A DNA stretch of 64,000 nt from Cyrtodaria siliqua (taxonomy: Eukaryota; Mollusca; Bivalvia; Adapedonta; Hiatellidae). Shown here piece after piece: positions 11,072-26,000 of the stretch. Location of the stretch: assembly GCA_037043455.1 (NCBI GenBank), contig JAWPHD010003257.1:124001-188000 (forward strand). The letters run 5' to 3'. How positions within the stretch are numbered: position 1 is the first letter of the stretch; each line of letters begins with the position of its first letter. Made by a program: the position numbers and the translations under genes. Under the pieces are notes generated by a model. That model saw nothing but the letters and a program-made list of their open reading frames with translations, ran no database searches and was not told the DNA's origin.

Positions 11072-14000
11072 CTGAAATGAACAATGAAAGACAATTCTGT
11101 CAAGTTGTATTTCTTATTGTTTTTTTACATCTACATTTTTTCGTATTAAAGAAACTAGAGACTACTTGTATGAATTATATGACTCCCACTTGCTTATTGA
11201 CCCATAATTAAAATGTTAACAAACTGTAGGAAACCCGTGCATAAATGTTTTTCAAAGTAAAATTACAGGCTACCATTCTGATAGTATAAAAAGATACAGA
11301 GAAGAAGAGATAGTGCTATAGTATATGTATATAGTAAAGGGAACGTCAGAATTGTAATACACACAATTTTTCCGGATTTTTTTTAGTACGCTTTTAATAT
11401 TCCTTGCGTAAATTTCGCTCGGCGATCGGGTCGGATATACATTATTCTTCGTTTCTGCAACTCTGGCTTACCTAAATATGCCATACCGACTAGGAAATTC
11501 TTCAACTAGAGGTTGTTTTTAGTAAAAACCGATGTCTCCCCCACATAGGTAAGGGCAATAAATTTCCCAAAAGTCATTCAACTGGAACACGAAAATGATA
11601 TGCACAACTATGTTTGGCAAATGATCATCTCTACTAAGTTTCGTTGAAATCCGGCCAGGGAATCAGCAGAAATAGTCCAGGCAAAGTTTGTGTATTAAAA
11701 CCTTTAAAGTGCCATAACTTTGCCAAAATTCATTCAACAGGAGCATGGCAATGACATGCGCAACTAGGCTTGGTACTGATCATCCCTGCAAAGTTTCGTT
11801 GAAATCTGGCTGGAGGTTCAGGAGAATTAGTCCGGACAAAGTTTGTGACACAGACAGCACAAAAACAGTATGTCTCCCATCACAAAGTGTTGGAGACATA
11901 ATTATCAAAATTTGCGGACAGAATGAAGGTTTACACAGAAAGCAGAATGATTACACTACTTGTTCACGCAACCATATAACGGAGTGAATAGTTGCTTTAT
12001 ACCGATGTTTCAAGCTATCACAATTTATAAACAACTGGAAGCGATTCACTACTTTCGGTCACATCATTTCTTTTTTCCATGGACATATATAGCCAAGTTC
12101 CTGTTAGATCCATCAGAGATACAACGTAGGTCTAATCATCACAATTTAGAAAGACAAATATATAATATGCGAAGCTTTACGGTATTATTGTATCGGGGAA
12201 GGACAACTTTGCACATGGGTTAAACACTCTTATGCAAAGTTTGAATGCTGTACATTGCCTAACAGTTTAATGCATTACCTGTACTTGTCTTGTACTTTCT
12301 GTTTGATATCGACAAGTATATCAGATGTGATGTCTCTTTCCAGATATTCTGACAGCTGTTCCGTGGCGTGCTCCAGATCTTTCTGATTATCCTGTAACAT
12401 AGACGAAGGAACAAATCATAGAGCGAGATAAATGGACAAATATAGTGCTATTCCTATATGGCCTTCAACTGCCTGATAAATGGACAAATATCTATATGGA
12501 CTTCAACTACCAGATAAATGGACAAATATAGTGCTATTCCTATATGGCCTTCAACTGCCTGATAAATGGACAAACATAGTGCTATTCCTATATGGACTTC
12601 AACTACCAGATAAATGGGACAAATATAGTGCTATTCCTATATGGACTTCAACTACCAGATAAATGGTCAAATATAGTGCTATTCCTATATGGACTTCAAC
12701 TACCAGATAAATGGACAAATATAGTGCTATTCCTATATGGACTTCAACTACCAGATAAATGGACAAAAATATAGTGCTATTCCTATATGGACTTCAACTA
12801 CCAGATAAATGGACAAATATAGTGCTATTCCTATATGGACTTCAACTACCAGATAAATAAACAAATATAGTGCTATTCCTATATGGACTTCAACTGCCTG
12901 ATAAATGGACAAATATAGTGCTATTCCTATATGGACTTCAACTGCCTGATAAATGGACAAATATAGTGCTATTCCTATATGGGCTTCAACTGCCTGATAA
13001 ATGGACAAATATAGTGCTATTCCTATATGGACTTCAACTGCCTGATAAATGGACAAATATAGTGCTATTCCTATATGGACTTTAACTTCCTGATAAATGG
13101 ACACAGACAAAATGCTACTGCTGCTTGTTATTCTATCAATGCTAAATTATGTACAATAAAAAAAAATCTTCAAAAGTTGTCTAGATAATGGGGTTCCTGG
13201 CCACCACACTTATGGAAACAAGGTGAAATGTAATATATACATAATATTAAAGGGACACACGGCAATCTTGAAGTTTTATCAATAATAGCTTTTCTATTCA
13301 TTTATCAAGTAACATCCCGACTTTAAACCTGCTTGCGTATCATTAAATAACATTTTGAGTTTTCAGTTGTCTTCGTTATTTTACCAAATGTTGAAATATA
13401 TGGTGCAGTATTATATTATTAATGACTGAAATAATGCGTTATTTAGAAAAATTTAACGCGACGCTGCGATTTTTCAAAAAAAATAAATAAGATTGCCGTG
13501 TGTCCCTTTAAAGTAAATTTCTTGCATACAAGATAACGTTATCCGTGTTTTACATCGGTGGTGGAATATAAGAATCTCTCATGGGTATCCGGTGAAGATG
13601 GGGAATTCCAACCCGTGGTTTAAGTGTTTCTATCGGAACTGAGGCTCTGCCGAGGTTCCGATTAAAACACTTATACTGAGGGCTGGAATTCCCTATCTGA
13701 ACCGAATGCCCAAGATAGTCTTTTTCTTGCATATCAGAGACATATTGTGCGTTGACGTTGCCCTCTAAGAACGTTTTGCATGTGTTCCTGCATACTGGAG
13801 GTTGGTGCGCGCTTGTCTTTTATCTTTTCCCATAAAGATAAGACTTTCCATCCCCCATGTAAAACTTGGATAGCCATATCCAGTATGCAGGAAAGTGCTA
13901 TTCCTATATAGACAACTGCCTGATAAATGAACACATACAGAATGCTGCTTGTTATTCTATCAATGAATGCTAAAAAATGAATTCAGTTTTTACAATATTT

Positions 14001-17000
14001 ACTAGATACTAGACAATGGCCCCCACTTATGGGAACTAGATGGAATGTAACAGATACAAAATTTAAAGACTAAGTTATCAAACTATCTTAAGTATCATAC
14101 AAAGTCCAAATGAAATTTGGTTATTTTTCCAAAACGTTCTATTAAAAAGTTAGGCAAGGACAACATCATATTTTTTTTTACTTTCAAAAACTGAACATTT
14201 TCTCTTTCCAATGTATTAAACTAAATGTTACGTTCAAACCATACCTCGAATATAATGGACTGGTTGTTTTTCTTCAGATAGAAAGCGAAGACATATGTAT
14301 ACATGAGAGTTTGTCTACAATTACACAGAACATCAACGGCCATTTTGAGGAACTGCACTTCAATCCAGGACATGCTGTGTTGCTGCATCTCCTCCATTTT
14401 CAACCGTACAGACGCATATAACTGAAATACAACCATACATATAGAGTTTAATTAACATTGTTGAAGTGATAATAATTCCTGAGTGAGAAAGATTCTTGCG
14501 ATATAGAAACGAGTGCGTTTTCGCACGAGTTTCTATATCGCAAGAATATTTCACACAAGTGAATTATTTTCCGTATCACGACAAAAATGTTAATTAAACT
14601 ATATAATATATATTCTATGATGAATTTCTTTCCAATCGTCTTTTGACACAAGTATTCCTTCTTCTGTCACTCCTTTGGCGATAGCGCGGAGTAATATCAT
14701 GACGTCAATTTGTGACGTAATGTTGTGACGTCTATCGTTTAGTTCATAACATTTGGCTACTGTGCTATCTTGTGCACTAGGCGAGATAGCAGTAGAGGAA
14801 GGGATATGTTATAGATTTTCTCAAACTGGGAAATTTCTATAATTCATCACAGAATATATAATATATTCATATAACTGATATACAACCGTACAGAAGCATA
14901 TAACTGAAATACAACCATACAAACCGATATAACTGAAATACAACAGTACAGATGCATATAACTGTAATACAACGGTACAGATGCATATAACTGAAATACA
15001 ACCATACAGATGCATATAAATGAAATACAGCCATACAGATGCATATAATGAAATACAGCCATAGAGATGCATATAACAGAAATACAACCATACAGATGCA
15101 TATAAATGAAATACAACCATAGAGATGCATATAATGAAATACAGCCATAGAGATGCATATAACAGAAATACAACCATACAGATGCATATAACAGAACTAC
15201 AACCATAGAGATGCATATAATGAAATACAGCCATAGAGATGCATATAACTGAAATACAACCATACAGATGCATATAAATGAAATACAACCATAGAGATGC
15301 ATATAATGAAATACAGCCATAGAGATGCATATAACAGAAATACAACCATACAGATGCATATAACAGAAATACAACCTTACATATGCATATAACTGAAATA
15401 CAACCGTACAGAAGCATATAACTGAAATACAACGGTACAGATGCATATAACTGAAATACAAAAATACAGATGCATATAACTGGAATACAATCACAACTGT
15501 ACAAATACGAGAATGTCCTGCAATTTAAAAACCTGTACATGTCATATAAATGCATGTTATAATGGTAATCACAATACATTGAATGCATGTGTACATATAA
15601 CAGTAGAAAACACACACATGTGTACATGTAAGTAGAAAACACGTGTGCACATGTAACAGTAGAAAACACATGTGCACATGTAATGTTCAGTAGAAAACAC
15701 GTGTGTACATGCAACAGTAGAAAACACATGTGTACATGTAATGTTCAGTAGAAAACACGTGTGTACATGCAACAGTAGAAAACACGTGTACATGTAACAG
15801 TAGAAAACACATGTGTACATGTAACAGTAGAAAACACACGTGTACATGTAACAGTAGAAAACACACATGCACATGTAACAGTAGAAAACACGTGTACATG
15901 TAACAGTAGAAAACACGTGCACATGTAACAGTAGAAAACACATGTGTACATGCAACAGTAGAAAACACTTGTGCATGTAACAGTAGAAAACACATGTGTA
16001 CATATAACAGTACAAAACACATGTGTACATATAACAGTAGAAAACACATGTACATGCAACAGTAGAAAACACGTGTACATGTAACAGTAGAAAACACATG
16101 TGTACATATAACAGTAGAAAACACATGTGTACATATAACAATAGAAAACACGTGTACGTGTAACTGTAATGAAATGAAGCTAAGTAATTCATATAAATGT
16201 TCTCCTTAAACTTACATCATTTTTTCTATTGAGATCTTTTAAATCTGTTCTCATCAATGAAACAGGAACAGAGATTAAAATATGACGGGAATTTTAAGTA
16301 TTAAATATAAATTAAGTAGCTATTTAACGGTTCATTAAATACATTGGTTTACGTTTAATATTTCTAGACACCCCAGAGAGAATGGAAGGATATACAGGAA
16401 TCTTGGATCCCTGCCCTACTCTATCCAAGAGATGGTTCTTTGAAATGATCAGAGGTTTGTTTCCAATGCACAGAACCACCCAGTTATCATTCACATACCA
16501 AGGACGAGGCTAAGGGAAGTGTCTTGCATAAGACCACGCTGAAGACATAGTATTTATATACACTGAACACAGCTATTTATATACACTGTACACAGCTTTT
16601 TATATACACTGTACACAGCTATTTATATACTTGTACACAGCTATTTATATACACTGTACACAGCAATTTATACATTGTACACAGCTTACCTTACTTTCGA
16701 ATTTCAAGCTCTGCATATGATTCATATACCTATTACAGTAGAATAGATATCGCTGGAGTTGTCCACGGGATTGCTGAAATATACAGTACACAAGTTTATA
16801 GTGGGCAATAAGTTAACAAAACAACAGATAAATCATCAAGTCAACAACTTCTGGAAACTGTCTGAATTGAACTGTACTGGATTTTATAGTCGCACAAACA
16901 GTTAAGGTCACATGGCGACTCTCCAGCTTCCATTGGTGGATGAAGAACCCAGGTGCCACCCCGGGCACTTTTCGCGCACGGGCGGGCACCTGGTTTGTAT

Positions 17001-20000
17001 GGTGTTTTTACGTCTTTTTCAACACATGTAAGATTATATACGACGGTAGATTTTTTGTGGTGGAGGCAGACCATCCACTTTTCCTGGGTAGAACCAGTAC
17101 TGCACACCTCCCGCCATCCGTAAATTCACAGTTCTCACTTGCAAGTCGAGCTCCCAGTGGGATTGCGGGCACCTGAGTAGAACCATCTATATTTAGCAAG
17201 CCAGATGGAAAGCTTCCTCATATAAAGATTCCTGGTCAAATGAGGAATGGAACCCACGGTGGTGAGGAGCAAGTGATTTCAAGTTAGAGACTCAAACCAC
17301 TCGGCCATGGATGCGCCACACACTGTTTGCGTACAATTAGAGCATAATACTATGGAGAAAAGCAAGTACGGAAACTTTATTAAAACAAGAGACCCTCTTG
17401 GGCCTGAGAACGCTCTACTGGCTCAAGATAAAGGTTATGTAAAAGGGGCCATAAGTCTTTAAAAAATCATTCAACCGGAACAAGGTGATGACATATACAA
17501 CTAGGCTTGGTACTGATCATCCCTGCAAAATTTCGTTGAAATCCAGCCAGAGTTAGTGTATTAAAACCTTTAAGGGCTCATAACTCTGCCAAAATTCATT
17601 CAACCAGAACATGGCAATGATAGGTGCAACTAGGCTTAGTACTAATCATCACCGCCAAGATTCGCTGAAATCTGGCAAAGAGTTCAGAAGAGACTAATCT
17701 GGACAAAGTTTGTGTATTAAAACATTTAAAGGGTCATAACTCTGCCAAAAGTCATTCAACCGAAATATGGCGATGATATGCACAACAAGGCTTAATACTG
17801 ATCATCCTTGTCAAGTTTCATCTATATCCAGCCAGGGGTTCAGGAGAACTAGCCCGGAAAAAAATTGTGGTATCAAAATCCTTTAAAGGGCCATAACTCT
17901 GCAAAATATCTGTAAACCGGAACGCGACGATGATATGCACAACTAGGCATGGTGCTGATCATCCCTGCAAAGTTTCATTGAAATCTGGCAAGGGGTTCAG
18001 GAGAAGTAGATCAGACAAAGTTTGTGTATCAAAACATTTAAAGGGCCATAATTCTGCCAAATAATCATTCAGCCGGAATACGGCAATGATTTGCACAACT
18101 AGACATGAAATTGATCACCCTAAAAAGCTTCGTTTAAATCGGACAGGGGTTCAGGAGAACTAGTCAGAAAACTAGTCAGAGCAAAGTTTGTGTATTAAAA
18201 CTTTAAAGGGCCATAACTCCGCCAAAAATCATTCAACCGGAACACGGCGATGATTTGCACAACTAGACATGGAATCGATCATCCCTAAAAAGTTTCGTTT
18301 AATCCGGCCAGGGGTTCAGGAGAACTAGTCAGAACAAAGTTTGTGTATTAAAACCTTTAAAGGACTATAACTCCGCCAAAATCATTCAACTGGAACACGG
18401 TGACTATGTACAACTAGGCTTGGTACTGATCATCCCTGCAAAGTTTCAATGAAATCCGGCCAAATGAAGGTCCTTTCGTCTTAATGAGGCCAAGATAAAG
18501 CATATTTCTGAAAATGACTCCGATGTTAATGGTCCAATCTGGATGGTTTTCGAACTTGTCCGAGCTTTCATTGATATTAACAATCTGGTAAAGTTTCTTA
18601 AGATCGGATGAAAGATGAAGGCCCTATCGTCTTAACGAGGCAAAATATAGGATTTTTAACTAAATCAAGGGCAATAACTCCACTGTTACTGGTCCGATCT
18701 GGCTGGTTTTCAAACTTGTCTGAGCTGTCATTGATATTAACAATCTGGTAAAGTTTCATAAAGATCGCATGAAAAATGAAGGCCCCATCATCTTAACGAG
18801 GCAAAATATAGCATTTTTAACTAAATCAAGGGCCCGATCTGGCTGATTTTCGAATTTATCAAAGCTTTCATTGATATTAACAATCTGGTAGAGTTTCAGA
18901 AATATCACACGAAAAATGAAAGCCCTATCATCTTAACAAGGCAAAATATAGCATTTTTAACTAATTCAAGCGCCATAACTCCGCTGTTACTGGTCAGATC
19001 TGGCTTGTCTTTGAACTTGTCCGATAATATGGCAGTTTTCACCAAAACAAGGGCCATAACTCCCGTGAAATTATTCCGATCTTGCCGGTTTTCGAACTTG
19101 TCCGAGATTTCATTGATATAAAGACACTGGCAAAGTTTAGTAAAGATCTGATTAATATTGAAGGCCCTAAAGTGTTCACAAGGCAGAAAATAGAATTTTT
19201 CAGAAAAAACAAGGGCCATAACTCCGGTGTTACTGATCCGATTCAGGTGATTTTCGAACTTGTTTGAGCTTTCATTGATATTAACAATCTGTGCAAGTTT
19301 GGTAAAGATCAAATAATAAATGAAGGTGCTAGAGTGTTCACAAGGCAGAAAATGAAATTTTTCAGAAAAAACATGGGCCATAAATCTGGTGTTACTTACC
19401 CAATTCAGCTGATTTTCGAACTTATCCAAGCTATCATTGGTATTAACTATCTGTGCAAGTTTGGTAATGATCAAATAATAAATGGAGGTGCTAGAGCGTT
19501 CACAAGGCAGAAAATAGCAATTTTCAGAAACAACAAGGGCTATAACTCCGGTGTTACTGATCTGATTTGGCTGGTATTCGAAACTTATCCGAGCTTTTAT
19601 TGATATTAACACTCTGTGCAAGTTTAGTAAAGATCGCATAATAAATGAAGGTGCTAGAGTGTTCACAAGGCTTAATATGGCATTTTTCAGCAAAACAAGG
19701 GCCATAACTCCGGTGAAATTAATCCGATCTGGCTAGTTTTCGAACTTGTCCGAGCTTTCATTGATATAAAGACACTGGCAAAGTTTCGTAAAGATTCGAT
19801 TAATAATGAAGGCCCTTGAGTGCTCACAAGGCAAAAGTTATCGGACGACGGACGGACGACGGACAACTCGCCATCCCATAAGCTCTGATGGCCTTCGGCC
19901 AGTAGAGCTAATAAGTAAAAATAATCCACTGATTATGGTGGCTTAATCCGTAATATTAAAGTTAATTAGTTTGCAAGCCCTATAATTTAGTCGACATAAC

Positions 20001-23000
20001 TTAAGATACCAAAGCGATTGTGCGTTAAGTGTTAATTTATCCTTGCTGTAGTGCATTAAACATTTTAGCGAGCAGACCTCGATTTAAAGCCTCATCTAAA
20101 CACTGGTAAGGTAGGAAAATATTTTGATAATTAACCCAAATTCAGTCCTGAACAAAGAAATCCATTTATGTAGACTGACATAACTTACTTCTTGGTTATC
20201 TCTGGCTTTCTTGGCTTCATCTTCATCAAATCTGTTACAATTGTACCTACAATGTATAAATGGCTCAATTATAATAGCACTGGATACTCTATCTTTTAGA
20301 ATGACCATAATTTTGTTGCATTTTAAGTAACGTGGACTATGTTGGATGATGGGCGGCATCAACAAACGTAAATCTGAAAGGGCACTCAACAAAGAAAATG
20401 TTTGCCAAGTTATTGTGGTAAGGAAAGTAGTTTGAGAAGACTAAAACACGTTTTTCTATATTACACTATAAATGTAAATATGCACTATGGCAGCCATTTT
20501 CAATACTGTAACTCAACAATTAATGAAATCACTAACTTGATAGAGGTCCACCAAAGGAACATGTGTATGAAATTATATGAGAATGGAAAATTCAGTTCAG
20601 GAAAAGAAAACATTCATGTTTTTGTCTATTTCCAGTAATGGCAGTCACCTTTGACCGTGTGACAAGGAAAAACATCAATATGAACGGTTACAACTCAATG
20701 AACATTGCGGCCAAGTTTCATTTAAACCTCCAAGTTTCAGAGGAGCTGTCAAATTAGTTAAATTGCTAGCAGACATGCCAGACTAAATATGATCACCAAA
20801 AACGCTTCGTTGAATTAAACGAGAGGGCCAAGATGGCCCTAAATCGATCACCTGAGTACTGGCCCATTATCGAACTTCTTCGAAGTCTTATGGTCATAAA
20901 CAGTCTGTGCAAGTTTGGTTAAGATTTTTCAAAAATTGTGTCCTCTGTTGTGTTAACAACATTGATATAAAGACACTGACAAAGGTAGGTAAATATCAAA
21001 TACAATATGAAGGTGCTAGAGTTAACACCTGGGGCAGGGCCAAATGTGACCCCAGGGCTACATGTAATATATGAGCGCTGTGTGCCTTGTGGTTTTAGAG
21101 ATTTTTTAAGCTATGTACAACATGTGACCCCAGGGTCACCATTTGAACAAACTTGGTAAAGGACCATAATCTTATAGTGAATGCAAAATATTAAACCTCT
21201 GGCTCTTGTTGTTCAGAGAAGAAGATTTTTTAATTATTTTCCTATACAAGTCTATGTAAAACTGTGATCCACTGGGCGGGGACAAATTGGATCACCATTT
21301 GCACAAACTTAATAGAGGACCATAAGCTGATGCTACATGTAATACATGAGAGCTCTGTGCCTTGTGGTTTCAGAGAAGAAGATTTTTTAAAGTTTTTTCC
21401 TATATGTCTATATGAAAAACATGCAAAATCTCAATATACAAACTTTGGACCCCCGGGGCACGGCCATTTTTGACCCCGAGGACTTCATTTGAACAAACTT
21501 GATAGTCTAGGCGTTGGCGATCATTTTAAAAGAAAAACTGTCGAAATCTGTCAAGCAGTTCTTGAGAAGAAGATTTTTTAAGATTCTGACCATATATGGT
21601 AATGGCGGCCATCTTGGATGTTGCGCGGACCTAATTTTAACAAATCTAAAAAACATTCATCTAAGGATCAACCATGTGAAGTTTGGTCAAAATTGGCCAA
21701 GAGGTTTCTGAGGAGGTCGTCTGAAGAAAAGTTAACGCCGACGGACGGACGACGGATGACAGACGACGCACAAAGAGTGATCCCAATAGATCACCTGAGC
21801 CGAATAAGTTTCTTCTTTACTTTGCTCCTTTTACAAATATCAATTTATGAAGATGTTTGTTGATGTTTGACCTATTGATCCCAAAAAGAATAGGGGTCAT
21901 CTAACTTCGAAAAGTCTACCTATGAAGTTTGATTTTATTACCATAAATTATTTCAAAGTCATTTAAAAGAAACCATTTTTTTTACTAAGAAGGACAGACA
22001 GACAGAGTGATCACTATAGGGCTCCACGAGTGGGAAATGATTGCCACTTTCCAAACCACTTTTTGCAAGTGTTCTTTAAACAAGGGAGAGCATGTTTGTT
22101 GTTTTTGAAGAGAATACAAGAAATATGAGAACTTGATATATGCATGTTTGTTGTTTTTGGAGAGAATACAAGAAATATGAGAACTTGATATATCCAATGT
22201 CCTGGAGTAAAATATCTGGCACACATGGTAGATTCCCCATGTCCTTACCATGAGGATCCGTGTGGTTCCCAGGGTCCAAGACAGACCCAGCAAAAGTCTG
22301 CCTTACAGTTTTGATTCTTGCATATCATGTGGTTACACCCTCCATCCTTCTCTATTGTCACATGACATTTAGGACACTCCTGTGGAATATACAAACAATG
22401 TTTACACCTGTTAATTATTACTGGGATCTTCAGCTTTGGATTTGTTTGTTTAGTGGTTTATGTATTTTTTGGACATATGTGACGGTAGATTTTTTTGTGG
22501 TAGAGGACCACCCCATTTTGCCGGGATAAAACCATAATTGTGTACCTCCCGCCATCAGCATTGACATTTTCTCACAAGTTGAGCTCCCAGTGGGATTCGA
22601 ACCAGCAGCGGTGAGAGGCGAGAAGGTTTACAATGCAACGTCGTTAACCCCTCGACCACGGAGGCAAATAAAGTAAAAGGATAAAAATTATATACTGAAA
22701 TAAACAAGAGGTCAATGACCTTGAAGCTCTACTGATTGATTTTGATTTCAGGAAGTAGTCCCTACAGACTTGTTTTTTGAAAATCTATTTTTAACCGTGG
22801 CGGCCATCTTGAATTTCCGGCCGACCTGAAATTTTGCTAAGATCAATAAGACATTAAGAGCAACATTCCTGTGAAGTTTCATGAAAATCCGTCAGGTAGT
22901 TTCAAAGAAGTAGTCGCTACAAGTTTTCATTATATAACTCTATGTAAACAAAGCAGCCATGTTTAAGGTCAAATCAAAACGATTTTCGACAAGGACCAAC

Positions 23001-26000
23001 ATCATGTCATACTGATCATTTTAGAAAAAGTCCCATATCAATATCTCTTATTGTTTTGAAGAAGTAGTCGCTACAAACTTATTTATTTTAAATCTATTTT
23101 TAGCTGTGGCGGCCATCTTGAATTTCCGGCCGACCTGAAATTTTTCTAGGATCAACTAGACACCAAGAGCAACATTCCTGTGAAGTTTCATGAACATCCG
23201 TCAAGTAGTTTCAGAGGAGTAGTCGCTACAAGTTTTTACTATATAACTCTATGTAACCAAAGATGGCCACTGGCAGCCATGTTTAACGTCGAATCAAAAT
23301 AATTTTCCACAAGGATCTACATCATGTCATGCTGATCATTTTAGAAAAAGTCCCATATCAATATCACTTATAGTTTTCAAGAAGTAGTCGCTACAAACTT
23401 ATTTTTTAAAAATCTATTTTTAGCTGTGACGGCCATCTTGAATTTCTGACCGACCTGAAATTTTTCTAGGATCAATAAGACATCAAGAGCAACATTCCTG
23501 TAAAGTTTCATGACAATCCGCCAAGTAGTTTCAGAGGAGTAGTCGCTACAAGTTTTTACTATATAACTCTATGTAAACAAAGATGGCCGCTGGCAGCCAT
23601 GTTTAACGTTGAATCAAAACAATTTTTGACTAGGATCAACATCATGTAATGCTGATCATTTTAGAAAAAGTCCCATATCAATATCACTTATAGTTTTCAA
23701 GAAGTAGTCGCTACAAACTTATTTTTTAAAAATCTATTTTTAGCTGTGACGGCCATCTTGAATTTCCGGCCGACCTGAAATTTTAGACATCAAGAGCAAC
23801 ATTCCTGTAAAGTTTCATGACAATCCGCCAAGTAGTTTCAGAGAAGTAGTCGCTACAAGTTTTTACTATATAACTCTATGTAAACAAAGATGGCCGCTGG
23901 CAGCCATGTTTAACGTTGAATCAAAACGATTTTTGACTAGGATCAACATCATGTCATACTGATCATTTTAGAAAAAGTCCCATATCAATATCACTTATAG
24001 TTTTCAAGAAGAAGTCGCTACAAACTTGTATTTTAAAACTCTATTTTTAGCTTTGGTGGCATCTTGGATTTCACATCAACATGAATTTTTGCTAGGATCA
24101 ACTAGACTTTATGGGCAACATTTCTGTAAAGTTTCATGAATATCCATCCAGTAGTTTCAGCTGTGAAGTCGCTACAAATAAAAGTTTACGGACAGACGGA
24201 CGGACGGACGACGCACCACGGCATAAGCTCTGCTGATCTCTGATCAGTAGAGCTAAAAATGAAACCTCTGCTGAAATTAACATGATTCCAGCTGTCAATC
24301 GTTTATCTATTTTGACCAATCAACCCAATACGATACCGACAAACAAAAGCATGTGCAACTATATTATAATAAAACCTTGGACAAAGTGATCCTTAAGTGT
24401 GACGGATGGATGATGACAGACAAAGTGATCCTTAAGTGTCTGCCATGCGACACAATAATGGGCGTGTGATTATTTACCTTTGTATTGGCCGCGATCCAGT
24501 TGGAAGTTTCACTGTCATCATCACATTTTTTAATCCATTTTCTCAACCAAACACACTTGACAGGGTCGTGCCAATTTTCTCCACAGGCAAAACTGAAATA
24601 TTGGTCAAATGTACACATACATCTCAATAAATAATCAATTTAGAAATAAAACACGACTTTACAATGTTCAATAAATGATTTACATGTGTGAGAATTGAAT
24701 TGCGTTTTACGGCACCACAATATAGGTTATATGGTGCCGAGACAGATGTGAACTTTCTGTAGCCAAGTCTCATTTACATGGAGAACAGTGCAATTGAAAA
24801 TACCAATTGCTAAAACCATCTTGGTGGCCATCTTGGATTTTACATAAAAAAATCCATCCAGTAGTTTCAGGAGTAGTCACCACAAGTTTGTTACAGACAG
24901 ACGGACGACGCACCACGGCATAAGCTCTGCTGATCTGTGATCAGTAGAAATTGAAACCCCCACAAAAAACCCTGACCACTCACCAGAATGTGTGATCACA
25001 GGCACACTTTACAGGTTTACAGTCATAATGTTGAACTTTTATCACATGGCCGCAGTCTGGGGCCGGGCACCAGCGTAACAAGCGGTTACACTGAAACATA
25101 CGAGAACATGCATATCAACATGATGAAACGCCTTATAACGTAGCATGATGACACTGTATATTGTTTATGTCTTCTCCACACCACACCAAACAACTACAAT
25201 GCCTCGCCCATTTTCATAATCCAATTTTTTTAACAGTTACATGAATCGACAAGGCAATTTCAATTGCACAAGAAAGATGATTCATTTGCATATTTATTAC
25301 ACTAGTGTATTATGATATTAATGTAACGGCTTTATTACCCTCCCTCAACACAATATGTGATACATAGGTAGTCTATGTGATAAATAGGTTTTATTACATT
25401 TCCCTGTGTGAAAGATCAGAATTTTTTAATGAAAAAATATATCATAATTTGCAAATAATAATAACTGACTCCAAATACAAAAATAACTGTGACACGGAGT
25501 CATGACGTCAATAAAGTGTTACTGACATCAATGTCATCCGTCGAGAACTTTCAATAAGGCAAAACAATTTGTTTGAAAACATATATAAACCGATTTCAAA
25601 TGTAATAAATAGATTATTTAACTGCTGCGTTCTATGTATTGATAATGTAAATCCTTCACTAGATGGTAGACATAAAAAAAAATTCCCACTCACTCTTGAC
25701 TCAAATCTGATTATTAGTGAAAAGAACCACACACCTACCTTCTTGTGAAGGATTTCCCTCTAACAATCCCAGAGTGAAATAATCTCTACATAATAGGCTA
25801 TCTAGGTCTTCATCCAAATAGAGCCAATTAAAAAACTTTGACCAAGTTGTGATGGAAGGAGACTGACGAAACTTGTAACACTGTATGCCCACTCAAATAT
25901 GCCTGGTGAGGCACACACAGTTCATGATATATACTAAAAGTAAAGAACTTACCTCAACAAAACTATTGGTTATTAGATGTTGATACTTTAATCTAACTTT

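Noticed and set aside
12480..13110. ORFs on both strands with 16-residue repeats
   Set aside because: 48-bp period divisible by three; located within ARIH1 intron 12.
14821..15729. 302-codon minus-strand ORF, and overlapping 215- and 106-codon ORFs
   Set aside because: They translate the 29-bp minisatellite (repeating [17 protein letters not shown] peptide); overlapping open frames and the lack of any unique sequence show a repeat artefact.
15569..16192. 207-, 154- and 129-codon ORFs rich in Cys, Tyr and Phe
   Set aside because: They result from a 27-bp unit, which keeps several frames open; no start context, domain or exon structure.
18905..19705. 266-codon minus-strand ORF
   Set aside because: Reads through tandem units of the element at 17386-19911; the peptide repeats with the DNA period and resembles no family.
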